Origin: PALSA-612 sp963765295
GTDB lineage: Bacteria; Actinomycetota; Thermoleophilia; Gaiellales; Gaiellaceae
Direction: 5' to 3'
DNA length: 64,000 bases
Assembly (NCBI GenBank): GCA_963765295.1
Contig: CAVXVO010000006.1
Location: 372,001-436,000 of the forward strand
The position numbers and the translations under genes were made by a program. The notes beneath the pieces were generated by a model. That model was not told where the DNA came from. It did no database searches and saw nothing but the letters and a program-made list of their open reading frames with translations. The first letter of the stretch is position 1, and each line of letters starts with the position of its first letter. Below, piece after piece: positions 52,345 to 61,240 of the stretch.

Positions 52345-54116
52345 ATGAAACGTTTTGGAATCGGTCTTGTGCTGACGTTTGCGATTGTCGCGGCGGCGCT
52401 GGCCACGGCAGCGACGGCGTCCTCGAAGTCGTCGACCACCGTGCCGTACAACCAGCGGCCGTTCGGCCTCAAGTGCACGACGCCCGGGCAGAGCTATCTG
52501 TGCACGGACGTCGCGGACATGACGGTCGACCCGGATGCTCCGACCGGACAGGTGAACGTCGGCGGCGCCGGTTACCAGGGCGACGACAACGCCTACGTCG
52601 GCCACGACGAGCCTTCGCTGCTCTTCTATTCGAACGCTGCGGGCTCGGGCAACAACAACTACTGGAACGTGACCTTGCCCAAGCAGCCTCCGACGTTCCC
52701 GAGCCAGGCCGGTGCCGGCTCTCCCTCGTGGGACTTCCAGCTCCATCCCGCGTTCTGGTTCGGAATGGCGATGTGCGACAGCACCTCGTACCCGAACTAC
52801 ACGCAGACCTGCACGCCTGACTCCGACTCGAACATCAAGGACGGGACGAACCCGAGTGCGCCCGACTTCATGAGCCACCACGCGGGCGGCGCGTACATGG
52901 AGTTCCAGTTTACCCGCCGGGCTGGGTGCCCTGGGTAAACGCGATCAGCTGCGATCCGACCCAGTGGTGCGCGGCGATGGTGGTCTGGAGCTTCATCGAG
53001 CAGGCCAACCCGTTCCAGTTCAGCAACCCTGCCTGTGCAGCCATCACGGGAGCCGAGCCGGGCAACCTCCAGTTCCTCTCGCTCGGCACGAGCGGAGCGA
53101 ACCTCAACGGTCCCGCGGACTTCTGGGATGCGACCCTCGGGACGTTCACGCCGCAGCACGGGAAGAACCTGTTCATGAACAGCGGTGACAAGCTGACGAT
53201 CAAGATGAACGACACGTCGGCCGGCTTCAAGATCCAGATGAACGACCTGACGACCGGTCAGGTCGGCGCGGCACTCGCGAGCTCCACCAATGGGTTCGCG
53301 CACGCGCCGTACAACCCGGCAGCCGCCAGTTGCAGCCCGGTGCCCTACAGCTTCCATCCGATGTACTCGACCTCGAGCGAGCACACTCGCACGACCTGGG
53401 CGGCGCACAGCTACAACGTCGCCTACTCGGACGAGATCGGGCACTTCGACCTCTGCGACACGATCACCGGGCCCGGCGGCAACTGCACCGGCAACGAGGG
53501 CGGCTTCGACGGCGCGCCCGAGGCCGCCGACGCTGACGACACCGGCTGTTTCCCCGGCGGTTTCTCGTTCCTCGTGCCGATCACCGGCTGCATCGGTGGT
53601 AACTCGGGCTTCGACGGGGTGACATACACGGCGGCGGCCTGGCCGGGCACAGGACAGCCGGTGAACATGACGCCACAGCCGGTCAAGTTCAAGTCGCCGT
53701 ACTTCGGGGCGAGCCCGATCACCGGTCAGTACCAGCGTGTGGGGTTCGAGACCGACTTGATCGCGATCGAGAACAGCGCTCCGCCTTACGGGGGTGCGCC
53801 GTTCACCTGCAGCACACAGAACGCAGGCCCGCAGTGCCAGAACCCGCCGTCGACGGATGACAGCACGCTGGCCAACATCCAGCAGGCCTTCTATCCGATC
53901 TACTCGACGGTGCTGTCGACCGGGTGGCTGGGCACGTGCGCGTGGGCGGAAGGCGGCGGCAACCAGAACCAGACGATCAACAACTTCGGCGGTACCTCGA
54001 CGTCGGAGTACGGCCCGCCGCTCGGCTTCTACTACCCGCTGAACGGGCCTACGGCAGGCACGCGGTTCCGGTACGAGAACTACCGGAACATCATCGCGAA
54101 CCCCTGTAAGAACTAG
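52345..54116 (+). CDS. Large secreted protein of unknown function (one frameshift)
   Basis: About 590 residues when repaired. Signal peptide KRFGIGLVLTFAIVAAALATAATA. The mature part is rich in Asn, Gly, Pro and aromatic residues: QRPFGLKCTTPGQSYLCTDV, GYQGDDNAYVGHDEPSLLFYSN, LHPAFWFGMAMCDSTSYPN, DFMSHHAGGAYMEFQF. The frame breaks near 52915, where one missing T separates EFQF from YPPGWVPWVNAI. Then come PTQWCAAMVVWSFIEQANPFQFS and SGDKLTIKMNDTSAGFKIQMNDL. At least 15 Cys suggest disulphides. No known family; possibly an adhesin or a glycan-binding protein. Strong promoter before it. Confidence 0.75.
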
Positions 54117-54140
54117 GCCCGGAAACGGGGCTGGTTGAGC

Positions 54141-54170
54141 GAACGGGGGAGGGGAAACCCTCCCCCGTTC
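54141..54170. terminator. Bidirectional terminator between convergent secreted genes
   Basis: A perfect 13-bp stem (GAACGGGGGAGGG and CCCTCCCCCGTTC) with a GAAA loop. It starts 24 bases after the plus-strand stop and its right arm ends at the TGA of the minus gene. Strong hairpin with a stable GNRA loop, no T-run. It could terminate both transcripts. Confidence 0.65.
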
Positions 54171-54657
54171 AGTTCTTGATCCGGCAGGCGAACGCGCTCT
54201 TGCCTGCGCTGCACGCGATGTGCAGCGACGCGACGCGGTTCGGCAGTCTCACGACCGAGACGCGAAGCCCCGGGGCTGTGACGCTCGTCCGGGATGACAC
54301 GCGGCAGGCGACGTCGATGCCGGTCTGCGTCTTGCAGAGCAGCGTCAACGCCGAGTAGCGCTTCGGCAGCAGGAGCTGGAGCTTGCGCGTGTTCGCGCCT
54401 GGCGGCCCCGTTGACGCCATGGTCTTGCAGGCGAACTGGGCCCTCGCCGTGGACGGGCAAGAGACCTGCACGGCGCTGCACGATGCGATCGGATGGGGAT
54501 ACGACCCCGGCGTTTGACACAGTGACGCAAGAGGGGGGACCCCCGGCAGGGTCAGCTCCGGGTCTGGCTGGGGGCCGCCGGGCGGCTTGGCCAGCGCTCC
54601 ACCCGCGGTGACCGCTGCGGCGGCGACGAGAGCCAGCACGACGAATCGACGGCTCAT
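54169..54657 (-). CDS. Small secreted cysteine-rich protein
   Basis: 162 residues. Signal peptide SRRFVVLALVAAAAVTAGGALA, then a proline-rich piece KPPGGPQPDPELTLPGVPPL. Two or three similar Cys-containing repeats follow: SCSAVQVSCPSTARAQFACKTM, KLQLLLPKRYSALTLLCKTQTGIDVACRV and VRLPNRVASLHIACSAGKSAFACRIKN. The pattern L..LLC..x(5-9)..ACR/K suggests paired disulphides. Function unknown. TACCCT lies 6 bases before ATG 54657. Confidence 0.7.
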   Translation of the reverse strand: MSRRFVVLALVAAAAVTAGGALAKPPGGPQPDPELTLPGVPPLASLCQTPGSYPHPIASCSAVQVSCPSTARAQFACKTMASTGPPGANTRKLQLLLPKRYSALTLLCKTQTGIDVACRVSSRTSVTAPGLRVSVVRLPNRVASLHIACSAGKSAFACRIKN

Positions 54658-54709
54658 GTGGGGAGGGTAGCGATCCGCGACCGGATCGGATTGCGGCTTT
54701 TCCAGGCGT

Positions 54710-55837
54710 TTACGAAGTCGCCGCGTGCTTCTGCTCGTCGGCCCGGTACGAGGACCGCACGAGCGGCCCCGCGAAGACCGACCCGAAGCCGAGCGCTTCG
54801 CCCTGCTCCGTGAGCCAGCGGAACTCGTCCGGATGCACCCAGCGGTCGATCGCCGCATGCCTCGAGGACGGCTGGAGGTACTGCCCGATCGTGACCACGT
54901 CGACGCCGTGCTCGCGCAGATCGCGCATCGTCTCGACCACCTCGTCGTTCGTCTCGCCGAGCCCGACGATGAGGCCCGACTTGGTCAGCACGGGGTAGTC
55001 CGCGACCTGCTTCGCGCGGCTGAGCAGCCAGAGCGCTCGGTCGTACGACGCCTTCGCGCCGCGCATGCTCGGATGCAGCCGGCGGACGGTCTCGATGTTG
55101 TGGTTGAAGACGTCGGGCTTCTCTGCGAGCACCGTCGCGAGCGCCTCCTCCTCACAGCCGAGGAAGTCGGGTGTGAGCACCTCGATCGAGGCTGCCGGCA
55201 CCTTCGCGCGCAGCGCACGGATCGTCGCCGCGTAGTGGCCCGCGCCCCGGTCGGGCAGGTCGTCGCGGTCGACCGAGGTGACGACGACGTGCTCGAGGCT
55301 CATCTGCGCTGCCGTCTGTGCCAGGCGGAGCGGCTCGAGCGGGTCGGGCGGGCCGTCTGGCCGGCCCGAATGGACGTAGCAGTACCGGCAGGCGCGCGTG
55401 CAGGTGTCGCCGAGGATCTGGAAGGTCGCCGTCCCGCGTCCCCAGCACTCCGCGATGTTCGGGCAGCGTGCCTCCTCGCAGATCGTGTTCAGGCCGGCGC
55501 CGTGGATCAGCTTGCGCACGTCGTAGTAGCGCGAGTCGGCGCTCGGCGCGCGCACCTTCATCCACTCGGGACGCCGGGGCCGCTCGGCGACGGGCAGCGA
55601 CTTCTCCACGGGGCTCAGTCGTACGTTCGGCTCGTCGGGAAGAAACTCCCGCGCGCGCTCGAGGTCGCTCTCCTCGACGAGAACCTCGGTCGGCCCGACC
55701 ATGCCGGTGCTCAGGCCGAAGCCCTGGGCCATCGTCGAGCTGCGATACATGCAGTCGATCCCGTTGCTGCGCAGCAGGCCGCAGAGCTCCTCTGCCTCGA
55801 GCCCGTCGTGGACGACCGTGAGCGTGACCGGCGCCAT
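54710..55837 (-). CDS. lipA: Lipoyl synthase with N-terminal DUF2007 domain
   Basis: 375 residues. Residues 1-70 are a DUF2007 domain (VTLTVVHDGLEAEELCGLLRSNGIDCMYRSS..GPTEVLVEESDLERAREFL). From about 95 the LipA part begins: ICEEARCPNIAECWGRGTATFQILGDTCTRACRYCYV, with the auxiliary cluster Cys (C-x4-C-x5-C) and the radical SAM CxxxCxxC. At the end RSSY, the ligand of the auxiliary cluster, is present (VRSSYRADEQK). LipA inserts two sulfurs into octanoyl-E2. The ATG is one base after lipB. The fusion is unusual; an indel removing a stop between two genes is the alternative, but the frame is open throughout. Confidence 0.88.
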   Translation of the reverse strand: MAPVTLTVVHDGLEAEELCGLLRSNGIDCMYRSSTMAQGFGLSTGMVGPTEVLVEESDLERAREFLPDEPNVRLSPVEKSLPVAERPRRPEWMKVRAPSADSRYYDVRKLIHGAGLNTICEEARCPNIAECWGRGTATFQILGDTCTRACRYCYVHSGRPDGPPDPLEPLRLAQTAAQMSLEHVVVTSVDRDDLPDRGAGHYAATIRALRAKVPAASIEVLTPDFLGCEEEALATVLAEKPDVFNHNIETVRRLHPSMRGAKASYDRALWLLSRAKQVADYPVLTKSGLIVGLGETNDEVVETMRDLREHGVDVVTIGQYLQPSSRHAAIDRWVHPDEFRWLTEQGEALGFGSVFAGPLVRSSYRADEQKHAATS

Positions 55838-55838
55838 G

Positions 55839-56541
55839 TCAGCTCCGACCGTAGCTGGAAACGGGCTCCTGCGGGCGGACATCTTCGACGCGCAGCTCCT
55901 CGAAGGCGAGGTCGAAGACGTCCTCCAGCGCAGCGGCCGCAGCCGGGCGGACATCGTCCACTGTCAGCGGCCGGCCGAGCTCTCGCGCCATGGTCGTGAA
56001 GGCAGCGTCTTCGAGGCCGCACGCGGTGATCCAGCTCGTGAACGGCGCTGGGTCGAGGTCCACGTTCAGCGCATAGCCGTGCGTCGTCACCCAGCGCGAC
56101 ACGTGGACGCCGATCGAGCAGATCTTGCGCGGCGGGCGCTCGAGCCAGACGCCGGTCAGGCCCTCGACGCGGGTCGCCTCGATCCCGAACGCGGCCAGCG
56201 TGCGGATCGTCGCCTCCTCCAGGTCGCGGCAGTAGCGCCGGAGGTCGCGGCCGTGGCGGTTCAGGTCGAGGATCGGATAGCAGACGAGCTGCCCGGGACC
56301 GTGGTACGTGGACTTGCCGCCACGGTCGGTCTCGACCACCTCGACGTCGACGTTCGCCGGCAGGTGCAGCTCCTCGTTGTCCGTCCGCCTCCCCGTCGTC
56401 ACGACGGCCGGGTGCTCGAGGAGGACGACGGTGTCCGGGCGCGAGCCCGCGGTGACGTCGGCGGCGAGCGACCGCTGGAGCTCCCACGCCTCGCCGTAGG
56501 GCGTGCAGGCCGAGATTCAGGAGCTGCGCGGGCCGAGGCAC
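55839..56541 (-). CDS. lipB: Octanoyltransferase LipB (one frameshift)
   Basis: Transfers octanoate from acyl carrier protein to E2. GTG 56541 gives VPRPAQLLNLGL; near 56508 an extra C breaks the frame and dropping it gives NLGLTPYGEAWELQRSLAADVTAG. The rest has EHPAVVTTGRRTDNEEL, the acyl-binding RGGKSTYHGPGQLVCYPILDL, the Lys region RKICSIGVHVSRWVTTHGYALNVD, and the catalytic Cys in WITACGLED. Length about 234 residues, normal. 26 bases after the E2 stop, so part of the oxo-acid dehydrogenase operon. Confidence 0.88.
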
Positions 56542-56567
56542 GGGGTCAGGCTCGAGCGGTGCGCGCC

Positions 56568-57980
56568 CTAGCTCTGGTAGGCGGACTCGTCCCAGCTCTC
56601 GAGTCGGGCGCGCAGGTCGCGCAGGAAGCGGCCGGCGAGCGCGCCGTCGACGAGGCGGTGGTCGTACGTGAGCGTGACGTTCATGATCGGGCGGATCGCG
56701 AGCACGTCGTTGCCGAGCTCGTCCTGGACGACCCAGGCGCGTTTGACGACGGCGTATGTACCCAGGATCGCCGCCTGCGGCTGGCTGATCACGGGCGTCC
56801 CGTGGAACGTGCCGTAGCCGCCCGGGTTCGTGATCGTGAACGTGCCGCCCTGGACGTCGTCCGGCAGGAGCTTCTTCTCGCGGGCGCGCGACGCGATGTC
56901 GGCGATCCCCCGCGCGATTCCGAGCAGGTTGAGCGTCTCTGCGTTGCGCAGGACGGGGACGATGAGCCCCTTGCCGTCCGCGAGCTCGACCGCGAAGCCC
57001 ATGTTGACGAAGTTGCGCGTGACGATCTGCTCGCCGCGGATCTCGCCGTTGATGTACGGGTAGTCGCGCAGCGTGTCGATCGTCGCGCGCGCGATGAAGG
57101 CGAGGTACGTCGGGTTGACGCCGTAGGCCGCCTGGTACTCGCGCTTCAGCTTCTCGCGGATCGTGACCACCTTGGACATGTCGATCTCGATCGCGCTCGT
57201 CACGTGCGCGGACGTGTCCAGCGAGCGGCGCATGTGCTCGGCGATGCCGCGGCGCATGGCCGTCATCGGCTCGAGGGTCTCGCCGGCGACGGCGTCCGCC
57301 TGCGCTGCGGGAGCCGCTGCAGGTGCCGGCGGCGAGGGCGCACGCTCGGGCGGTGCGGGTGCCTCTGCGGGTGCTGCCGGGGCCGGGGCGGCGGGAGCCG
57401 GCGCTGCGGGAGCCGGCGGGGGGCCGGACTCGATGAACGCGAGGATGTCCTTCTTCGTCACACGCCCGCCGGCGCCCGTGCCGGTGACCTGGCCGGGATC
57501 GACCCCGTGCTCGGACGCGATCCGCGCCACGACCGGTGACACGAACTTCCCGTTCCCAGACGCCGGCGCTGTGGCCGGGACCGGCACAGGTGCTGCTGCA
57601 GGCGCTGACGCGACGGGCTCGGGCTGCGATTCCGGCGGCGCGAAGTGCGGGAGGGCCGCGGGCGGCTCCGCCGGAGCCGCGGGCTCCGGCTCGTCGGCTG
57701 CGACAGGCGCTGCCTCTGGGCCGGCAGAGCCCTCCGGCGAGATGACGGCCAGCCTGGTTCCGACCTCGACCGTCTCGCCCTCCTGGACCAGGATCTCCTG
57801 CAGGACGCCGGCGCCCGGACTCGGCACCTCGGTGTCGACCTTGTCGGTCGAGATCTCGAGCAGCGGCTCGTCCTGGCCGATCGACTCGCCCGGCTGCTTG
57901 AGCCACTTGATGATCGTCCCCTCCGAGACGGACACGCCCATCTGAGGCATGACCACGTCGACCTGTGTCTGCGTCGCCAT
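56568..57980 (-). CDS. 2-oxo acid dehydrogenase E2 (dihydrolipoyl acyltransferase)
   Basis: 470 residues. One lipoyl domain (1-80) with the modified Lys47 in EISTDKVDTEVPSPG; an Ala/Pro-rich linker; a peripheral subunit-binding domain (VARIASEHGVDPGQVTGTGAGGRVTKKDILAF, about 149-183); a second Ala/Pro linker; and the catalytic core AMRRGIAEHMRRSLDTSAHVTSAIEIDM, ending in the active-site LTYDHRLVDGALAGRFLRDL. The acyl group is pyruvate- or branched-chain-derived. Single lipoyl domain favours branched-chain or actinobacterial mixed types. Confidence 0.92.
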   Translation of the reverse strand: MATQTQVDVVMPQMGVSVSEGTIIKWLKQPGESIGQDEPLLEISTDKVDTEVPSPGAGVLQEILVQEGETVEVGTRLAVISPEGSAGPEAAPVAADEPEPAAPAEPPAALPHFAPPESQPEPVASAPAAAPVPVPATAPASGNGKFVSPVVARIASEHGVDPGQVTGTGAGGRVTKKDILAFIESGPPPAPAAPAPAAPAPAAPAEAPAPPERAPSPPAPAAAPAAQADAVAGETLEPMTAMRRGIAEHMRRSLDTSAHVTSAIEIDMSKVVTIREKLKREYQAAYGVNPTYLAFIARATIDTLRDYPYINGEIRGEQIVTRNFVNMGFAVELADGKGLIVPVLRNAETLNLLGIARGIADIASRAREKKLLPDDVQGGTFTITNPGGYGTFHGTPVISQPQAAILGTYAVVKRAWVVQDELGNDVLAIRPIMNVTLTYDHRLVDGALAGRFLRDLRARLESWDESAYQS

Positions 57981-57986
57981 GTCGAC

Positions 57987-58961
57987 CTAGTACTCCGCGA
58001 GCTCGCGCAACCCTCGCGCCACGTCGTCGACCTGCGGGATGAACGCCTTCTCGAGCGGCGGCGAGAACGGCACCGGAGAGTCGGGGGCGGTGAGCCGCTT
58101 GACCGGCCCGTCCAGGTCCTCGAATGCCTCCTCGGCGATCGTGGCCGCGATCTCGGCACCGAAGCCGCCCGTGTGCGTGTCCTCGTGGAGGACGAGCACC
58201 TTGGACGTCTTGCGGACGCTCTCGAGCACGGCCTCCTTGTCCCACGGCAGCACCGAGCGCAGGTCGATGATCTCGACCGAGATGCCGTCCTTCTCGAGCT
58301 CGTCCGCCGCTTCGGACGCGGTGTAGACCATCGCGCCCCAGGTGATCAGCGAGACGTCGTCGCCCTCGCGGTGGAGTCGTGCCTTCCCGATCGGCACGGT
58401 GTAGCGCTCCTCCGGGACCTCGCCCTTGATCCGACGGTACAGGTGCTTGTGCTCGAAGTAGAGAACCGGGTTCGGATCCTCGATCGCGCTGATCAGCAGG
58501 CCCTTTGCATCGGCCGGCGTGGCCGGGCAGACGCACTTGAGCCCGGGCACGTGCGCGAACGAGCTCTCCGGGTTCTGCGAATGGAACGGCCCGCCGGAGA
58601 ACCCGCCGCCGGACGGCAGGCGCACGACGATCGGTACGGGTGTCCCGGCGCGATAGTGCTGCTTCGCGGCGACGGTGACGATCTGGTCCCAGGCACAGGA
58701 GACGAAGTCGGAGAACTGCATCTCGGCGACCGGGCGCATCCCCATCAGCGCCGCGCCCGTGCAGCCGCCGACGATCGCAGTCTCTGCGAGTGGCGCATCG
58801 ATCACCCTCCAGGGCCCGAATTCCTCCTGGAAACCCACCGTGACCTTGAAGGCACCGCCGTAGACGCCGACGTCCTCGCCGATCACGAACACGCGCTTGT
58901 CGCGGCGCATTTCGGTGCGGAGGCCGTCGGAGATCGCCTGGAGATAGGTGAGTTCGGCCAT
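57987..58961 (-). CDS. 2-oxo acid dehydrogenase E1, beta subunit
   Basis: 324 residues. TYLQAISDGLRTEMRRDKRVFVIGEDVGVYGGAFKVTVGFQEEFGPWRVIDAPLAETAIVGGCTGAALMGMRPVAEMQFSDFVSCAWDQIV carries the TPP-site Glu and the interface helices. LPSGGGFSGGPFHSQNPESSFAHVPGLKCVCP and YFEHKHLYRRIKGEVPE are family marks; the C-terminal transketolase-like domain has VLVLHEDTHTGGFGAEIAA. It pairs with the alpha subunit to decarboxylate the oxo acid. Starts two bases after the alpha gene. Confidence 0.93.
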   Translation of the reverse strand: MAELTYLQAISDGLRTEMRRDKRVFVIGEDVGVYGGAFKVTVGFQEEFGPWRVIDAPLAETAIVGGCTGAALMGMRPVAEMQFSDFVSCAWDQIVTVAAKQHYRAGTPVPIVVRLPSGGGFSGGPFHSQNPESSFAHVPGLKCVCPATPADAKGLLISAIEDPNPVLYFEHKHLYRRIKGEVPEERYTVPIGKARLHREGDDVSLITWGAMVYTASEAADELEKDGISVEIIDLRSVLPWDKEAVLESVRKTSKVLVLHEDTHTGGFGAEIAATIAEEAFEDLDGPVKRLTAPDSPVPFSPPLEKAFIPQVDDVARGLRELAEY

Positions 58962-58963
58962 GG

Positions 58964-60007
58964 CTAGTGGTGCGGCGCGTGGAGTTCGTCGGGGTCGGCG
59001 TAGACACCGTCGAGGAGCGTCGAGGGATCGGGGAGCGGCGACTCGTCGGCGCGCCGCATCGACTCGGTCAGCAGCTGCTTGACGCCGGCCGTGATCTCGT
59101 CCTCCTCGCCGTCCGTGAGCGAGGCGTTTTCGCGGAGCCAGTCGCGGAAGCGCTCGATCGGATCGCGTTTCGCCCACTCCTCGAACAGCTCGCGGGGCAC
59201 GTAGAAGGCGTCGTCGTGCACTGCATGTCCCTCCATGCGCAGGGTCATGCACTCGAGCAGCGTCGGGCCGCCCCCGTCGCGCGCCTTCTCGATCGCGCGC
59301 TTGGCCTCGCGGTAGACCGCGAGGACGTCGGTGCCGTCGACGACGACACCCTCGAAGCCGTACGCCTGGGCGCGGTCGGCGAGGTGCTCGATCGCGTACT
59401 CGAGGTGCGTCGGGGTCGAGTAGGCCCACTGGTTGTTGTCGCAGACGAAGACGATCGGCAGGCGCCGGGTGCCGGCGAAGTTCATCGACTCGTGGCAGTC
59501 GCCCCGTGCCGACGCGCCCTCGCCGAACCAGCCGAGAGCGACCCGGCGTTCGTCCTGGATCCGGAAGGCGAGCGCGGCGCCGGTCGCGACCGGCAGCATC
59601 GCGGGCAGGTGGCTGACCATGGAGATCAGCCCGAGCCGCGCGTCGGCCAGGTGGACGTTGCCGTCGCGGCCCTTCGTCGGCCCGTCGGCCCGTCCCATGT
59701 AGTTGGCGAAGATCCGCCACGGCTCGACGCCGCGGACGATGTGGATGCCCATGTCGCGGTGGAGCGGGGTGCCGACGTCGTCGGGGCCCATCGCGGTGCC
59801 GATGGCGACGGCGGCCGCCTCGTTCCCGCGCCCGGTGTAGAAGGAGCCCGGGATCTTCCCCTGCTTGTAGAGCGTGTGCCCGCGCTCCTCGACGCCGCGG
59901 GTGATCAGCATGTTCCGGTACATGCCGAGGAGGTCTTCCCGGTCGAGGCCGGCTTCCTTGACCTCCGACAGCGAGCCGAGCGGCTCGGCTTCACGCGCGA
60001 TCGCCAT
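58964..60007 (-). CDS. 2-oxo acid dehydrogenase E1, alpha subunit
   Basis: 347 residues. TPP-binding segment VALGWFGEGASARGDCHESMNFAGTRRLPIVFVCDNNQWAYSTPT (G-E-G ... N), YTGRGNEAAAVAIGTAMGPDDVGTPLHRDMGIHIVRG, and the phosphorylation-loop-like CMTLRMEGHAVHDDAFYVP. ATG 60007 is preferred over 60013 because the AAGGA ribosome site lies 6 bases before it. First gene of E1a-E1b-E2-lipB-lipA. Substrate pyruvate or branched-chain oxo acid. Confidence 0.92.
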   Translation of the reverse strand: MAIAREAEPLGSLSEVKEAGLDREDLLGMYRNMLITRGVEERGHTLYKQGKIPGSFYTGRGNEAAAVAIGTAMGPDDVGTPLHRDMGIHIVRGVEPWRIFANYMGRADGPTKGRDGNVHLADARLGLISMVSHLPAMLPVATGAALAFRIQDERRVALGWFGEGASARGDCHESMNFAGTRRLPIVFVCDNNQWAYSTPTHLEYAIEHLADRAQAYGFEGVVVDGTDVLAVYREAKRAIEKARDGGGPTLLECMTLRMEGHAVHDDAFYVPRELFEEWAKRDPIERFRDWLRENASLTDGEEDEITAGVKQLLTESMRRADESPLPDPSTLLDGVYADPDELHAPHH

Positions 60008-60067
60008 TCGCATTCCTTCCCCTGGTCGAGACGGCGGACACTCTATCGGCTGGCTTGGCCGTCACCT

Positions 60068-60871
60068 TCACTTCGACCGGCACGTTTCGAATGCGTTCGC
60101 GTAGAAGCGCAGGTACTGGTCCATCCGGCTCCGCCACCCGCTGTGGCCGCCGGGTTGGAGCCTGAACGTGACGTTCGCACCGTGCGTCCGCAGGTCGTTC
60201 GCGAGCGCCTCGTCGTTGAAGCGGAAGCCGTCCGTCCGGCCGACGTCGACGAGGACCGGGATCCGTCCGTAGGGGTTTCCGCGGTGCGCCGCGCCCATCA
60301 CGTCGTGGCGGCCGAAGTCGGCGGGGTCGCCGAACGCGCCGGAGGCCGTCTGGCCGGCCGTCGGCCAGATCGCGGCCGAGTCGGCCTCGACGGCGCAGAA
60401 ACGTCCCGAGTCGAGACGGGCGAGGTCGAGCGCCCCGAAGCCGCCCATGGACGGACCCCCGATCGCGATCCTGGTTGCGTCGGCCTTCGTTCGTGCGAGC
60501 GCCGCCCGGATCGCCTCGCGTGCGACGTAGGCCCCCCACGGACCGTCGGCGCGGTCGTGCCAGTAGCTGTGGTCTCCGCCCGACGGGATCAGGAGCACCG
60601 GGGCCTTGCGGCCGAGATGGCGCAACTCGGTGAACATCGAATCGCCGAGGAACTGGTCGGCACCCGAGCTGCGTCCGTGCAGGAGCACGACGAGCGGCCG
60701 TCCCTTGCTCGATCCGGCGGGCACGACCAGCACCTGCGTCAGCGATCGCCGCATGAGGCGGCTGTGCAACGTGAACCGCACGATGTGCGCACCCTGTGTC
60801 GAGCCGTACGGGGCGGCGCCGCAGGCGGCGAGCAGGACCGCCGGGACGAGGGCGAGCCACCGCAGCCGCAT
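60068..60871 (-). CDS. Lipoprotein alpha/beta-hydrolase (esterase family)
   Basis: 267 residues. Lipoprotein signal LRWLALVPAVLLAACGAAP with lipobox LAAC. Esterase D-like fold: VLVVPAGSSKGRPLVVLLHGRSSGADQFLG (oxyanion HG), the nucleophile elbow IAIGGPSMGGFGALDLA (G-x-S-x-G: GPSMG), DVGRTDGFRFNDEALANDL (Asp) and LQPGGHSGWRSRMDQYLRFY (His). It resembles the antigen 85/esterase group. Anchored outside; substrate unknown. TAGCCT lies 8 bases before the ATG. Confidence 0.82.
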   Translation of the reverse strand: MRLRWLALVPAVLLAACGAAPYGSTQGAHIVRFTLHSRLMRRSLTQVLVVPAGSSKGRPLVVLLHGRSSGADQFLGDSMFTELRHLGRKAPVLLIPSGGDHSYWHDRADGPWGAYVAREAIRAALARTKADATRIAIGGPSMGGFGALDLARLDSGRFCAVEADSAAIWPTAGQTASGAFGDPADFGRHDVMGAAHRGNPYGRIPVLVDVGRTDGFRFNDEALANDLRTHGANVTFRLQPGGHSGWRSRMDQYLRFYANAFETCRSK

Positions 60872-60879
60872 CGAGGTGC

Positions 60880-60889
60880 AGGCTACAGT
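60880..60889. promoter_or_regulatory. Interlocked divergent -10 boxes (esterase and zinc-ribbon gene)
   Basis: AGGCTACAGT holds TAGCCT on the minus strand (60885 to 60880) and TACAGT on the plus strand (60884-60889), sharing two bases. The starts are 8 and 6 bases away, in a 24-base intergenic space. Two polymerases cannot bind at once, so the two genes should exclude each other at a given moment (inference). Confidence 0.5.
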
Positions 60890-60895
60890 CGAGCC

Positions 60896-61180
60896 GTGGG
60901 CAAGGCCTCGGACTGGCTTCAGGAAGAGCGTCGCAAGATCCTCGGCGACTGGGCCGCAGTGTGTCTCGCCTGCGGCTACGCGCAGCGGTACTTCGACGAG
61001 TCGGAGGAGGAACTGCCGGCCGCCTGCCCGCAGTGCGGCGGTGAGTTGCGGTCGCATTGCCCGTCCTGCGGCGCGCGGTTCTCGTCGGTCTTCGCCGTGG
61101 ACTGCGAGGCCTGCGGCGAGCCGATCCGGCCGGCCGAGCTCCGCGGCGTCCCGATCCGCAAGCAGCCGCGTCCCCGGTAG
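60896..61180 (+). CDS. Small double zinc-ribbon protein
   Basis: 94 residues. GTG start: VGKASDWLQEERRKILGDWA, then three or four zinc pairs: CLACGYAQRYF, CPQCGGEL, HCPSCGARF, DCEACGEPI, followed by a basic RKQPRPR end. Cysteine pairs CxxC-x(n)-CxxC suggest two zinc ribbons. Such proteins can bind nucleic acid or serve as protein scaffolds; no more can be said. TACAGT is 6 bases upstream. Confidence 0.75.
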   Translation: MGKASDWLQEERRKILGDWAAVCLACGYAQRYFDESEEELPAACPQCGGELRSHCPSCGARFSSVFAVDCEACGEPIRPAELRGVPIRKQPRPR

Positions 61181-61240
61181 TCGTCCGGCCCCATCGCGGG
61201 GGACCGGTAACGCGATGCGCCCGTTTCGACAGTAGTAGGT

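Noticed and set aside
57300..57430. Short tandem GC-rich repeats in the E2 gene as a possible mobile repeat
   Set aside because: They encode the Ala/Pro linker of E2, which is normal for the family.
55711..59007. Long minus-strand frame across lipB, E2 and E1-beta
   Set aside because: Shadow frame of three genes with clear catalytic motifs in other frames.
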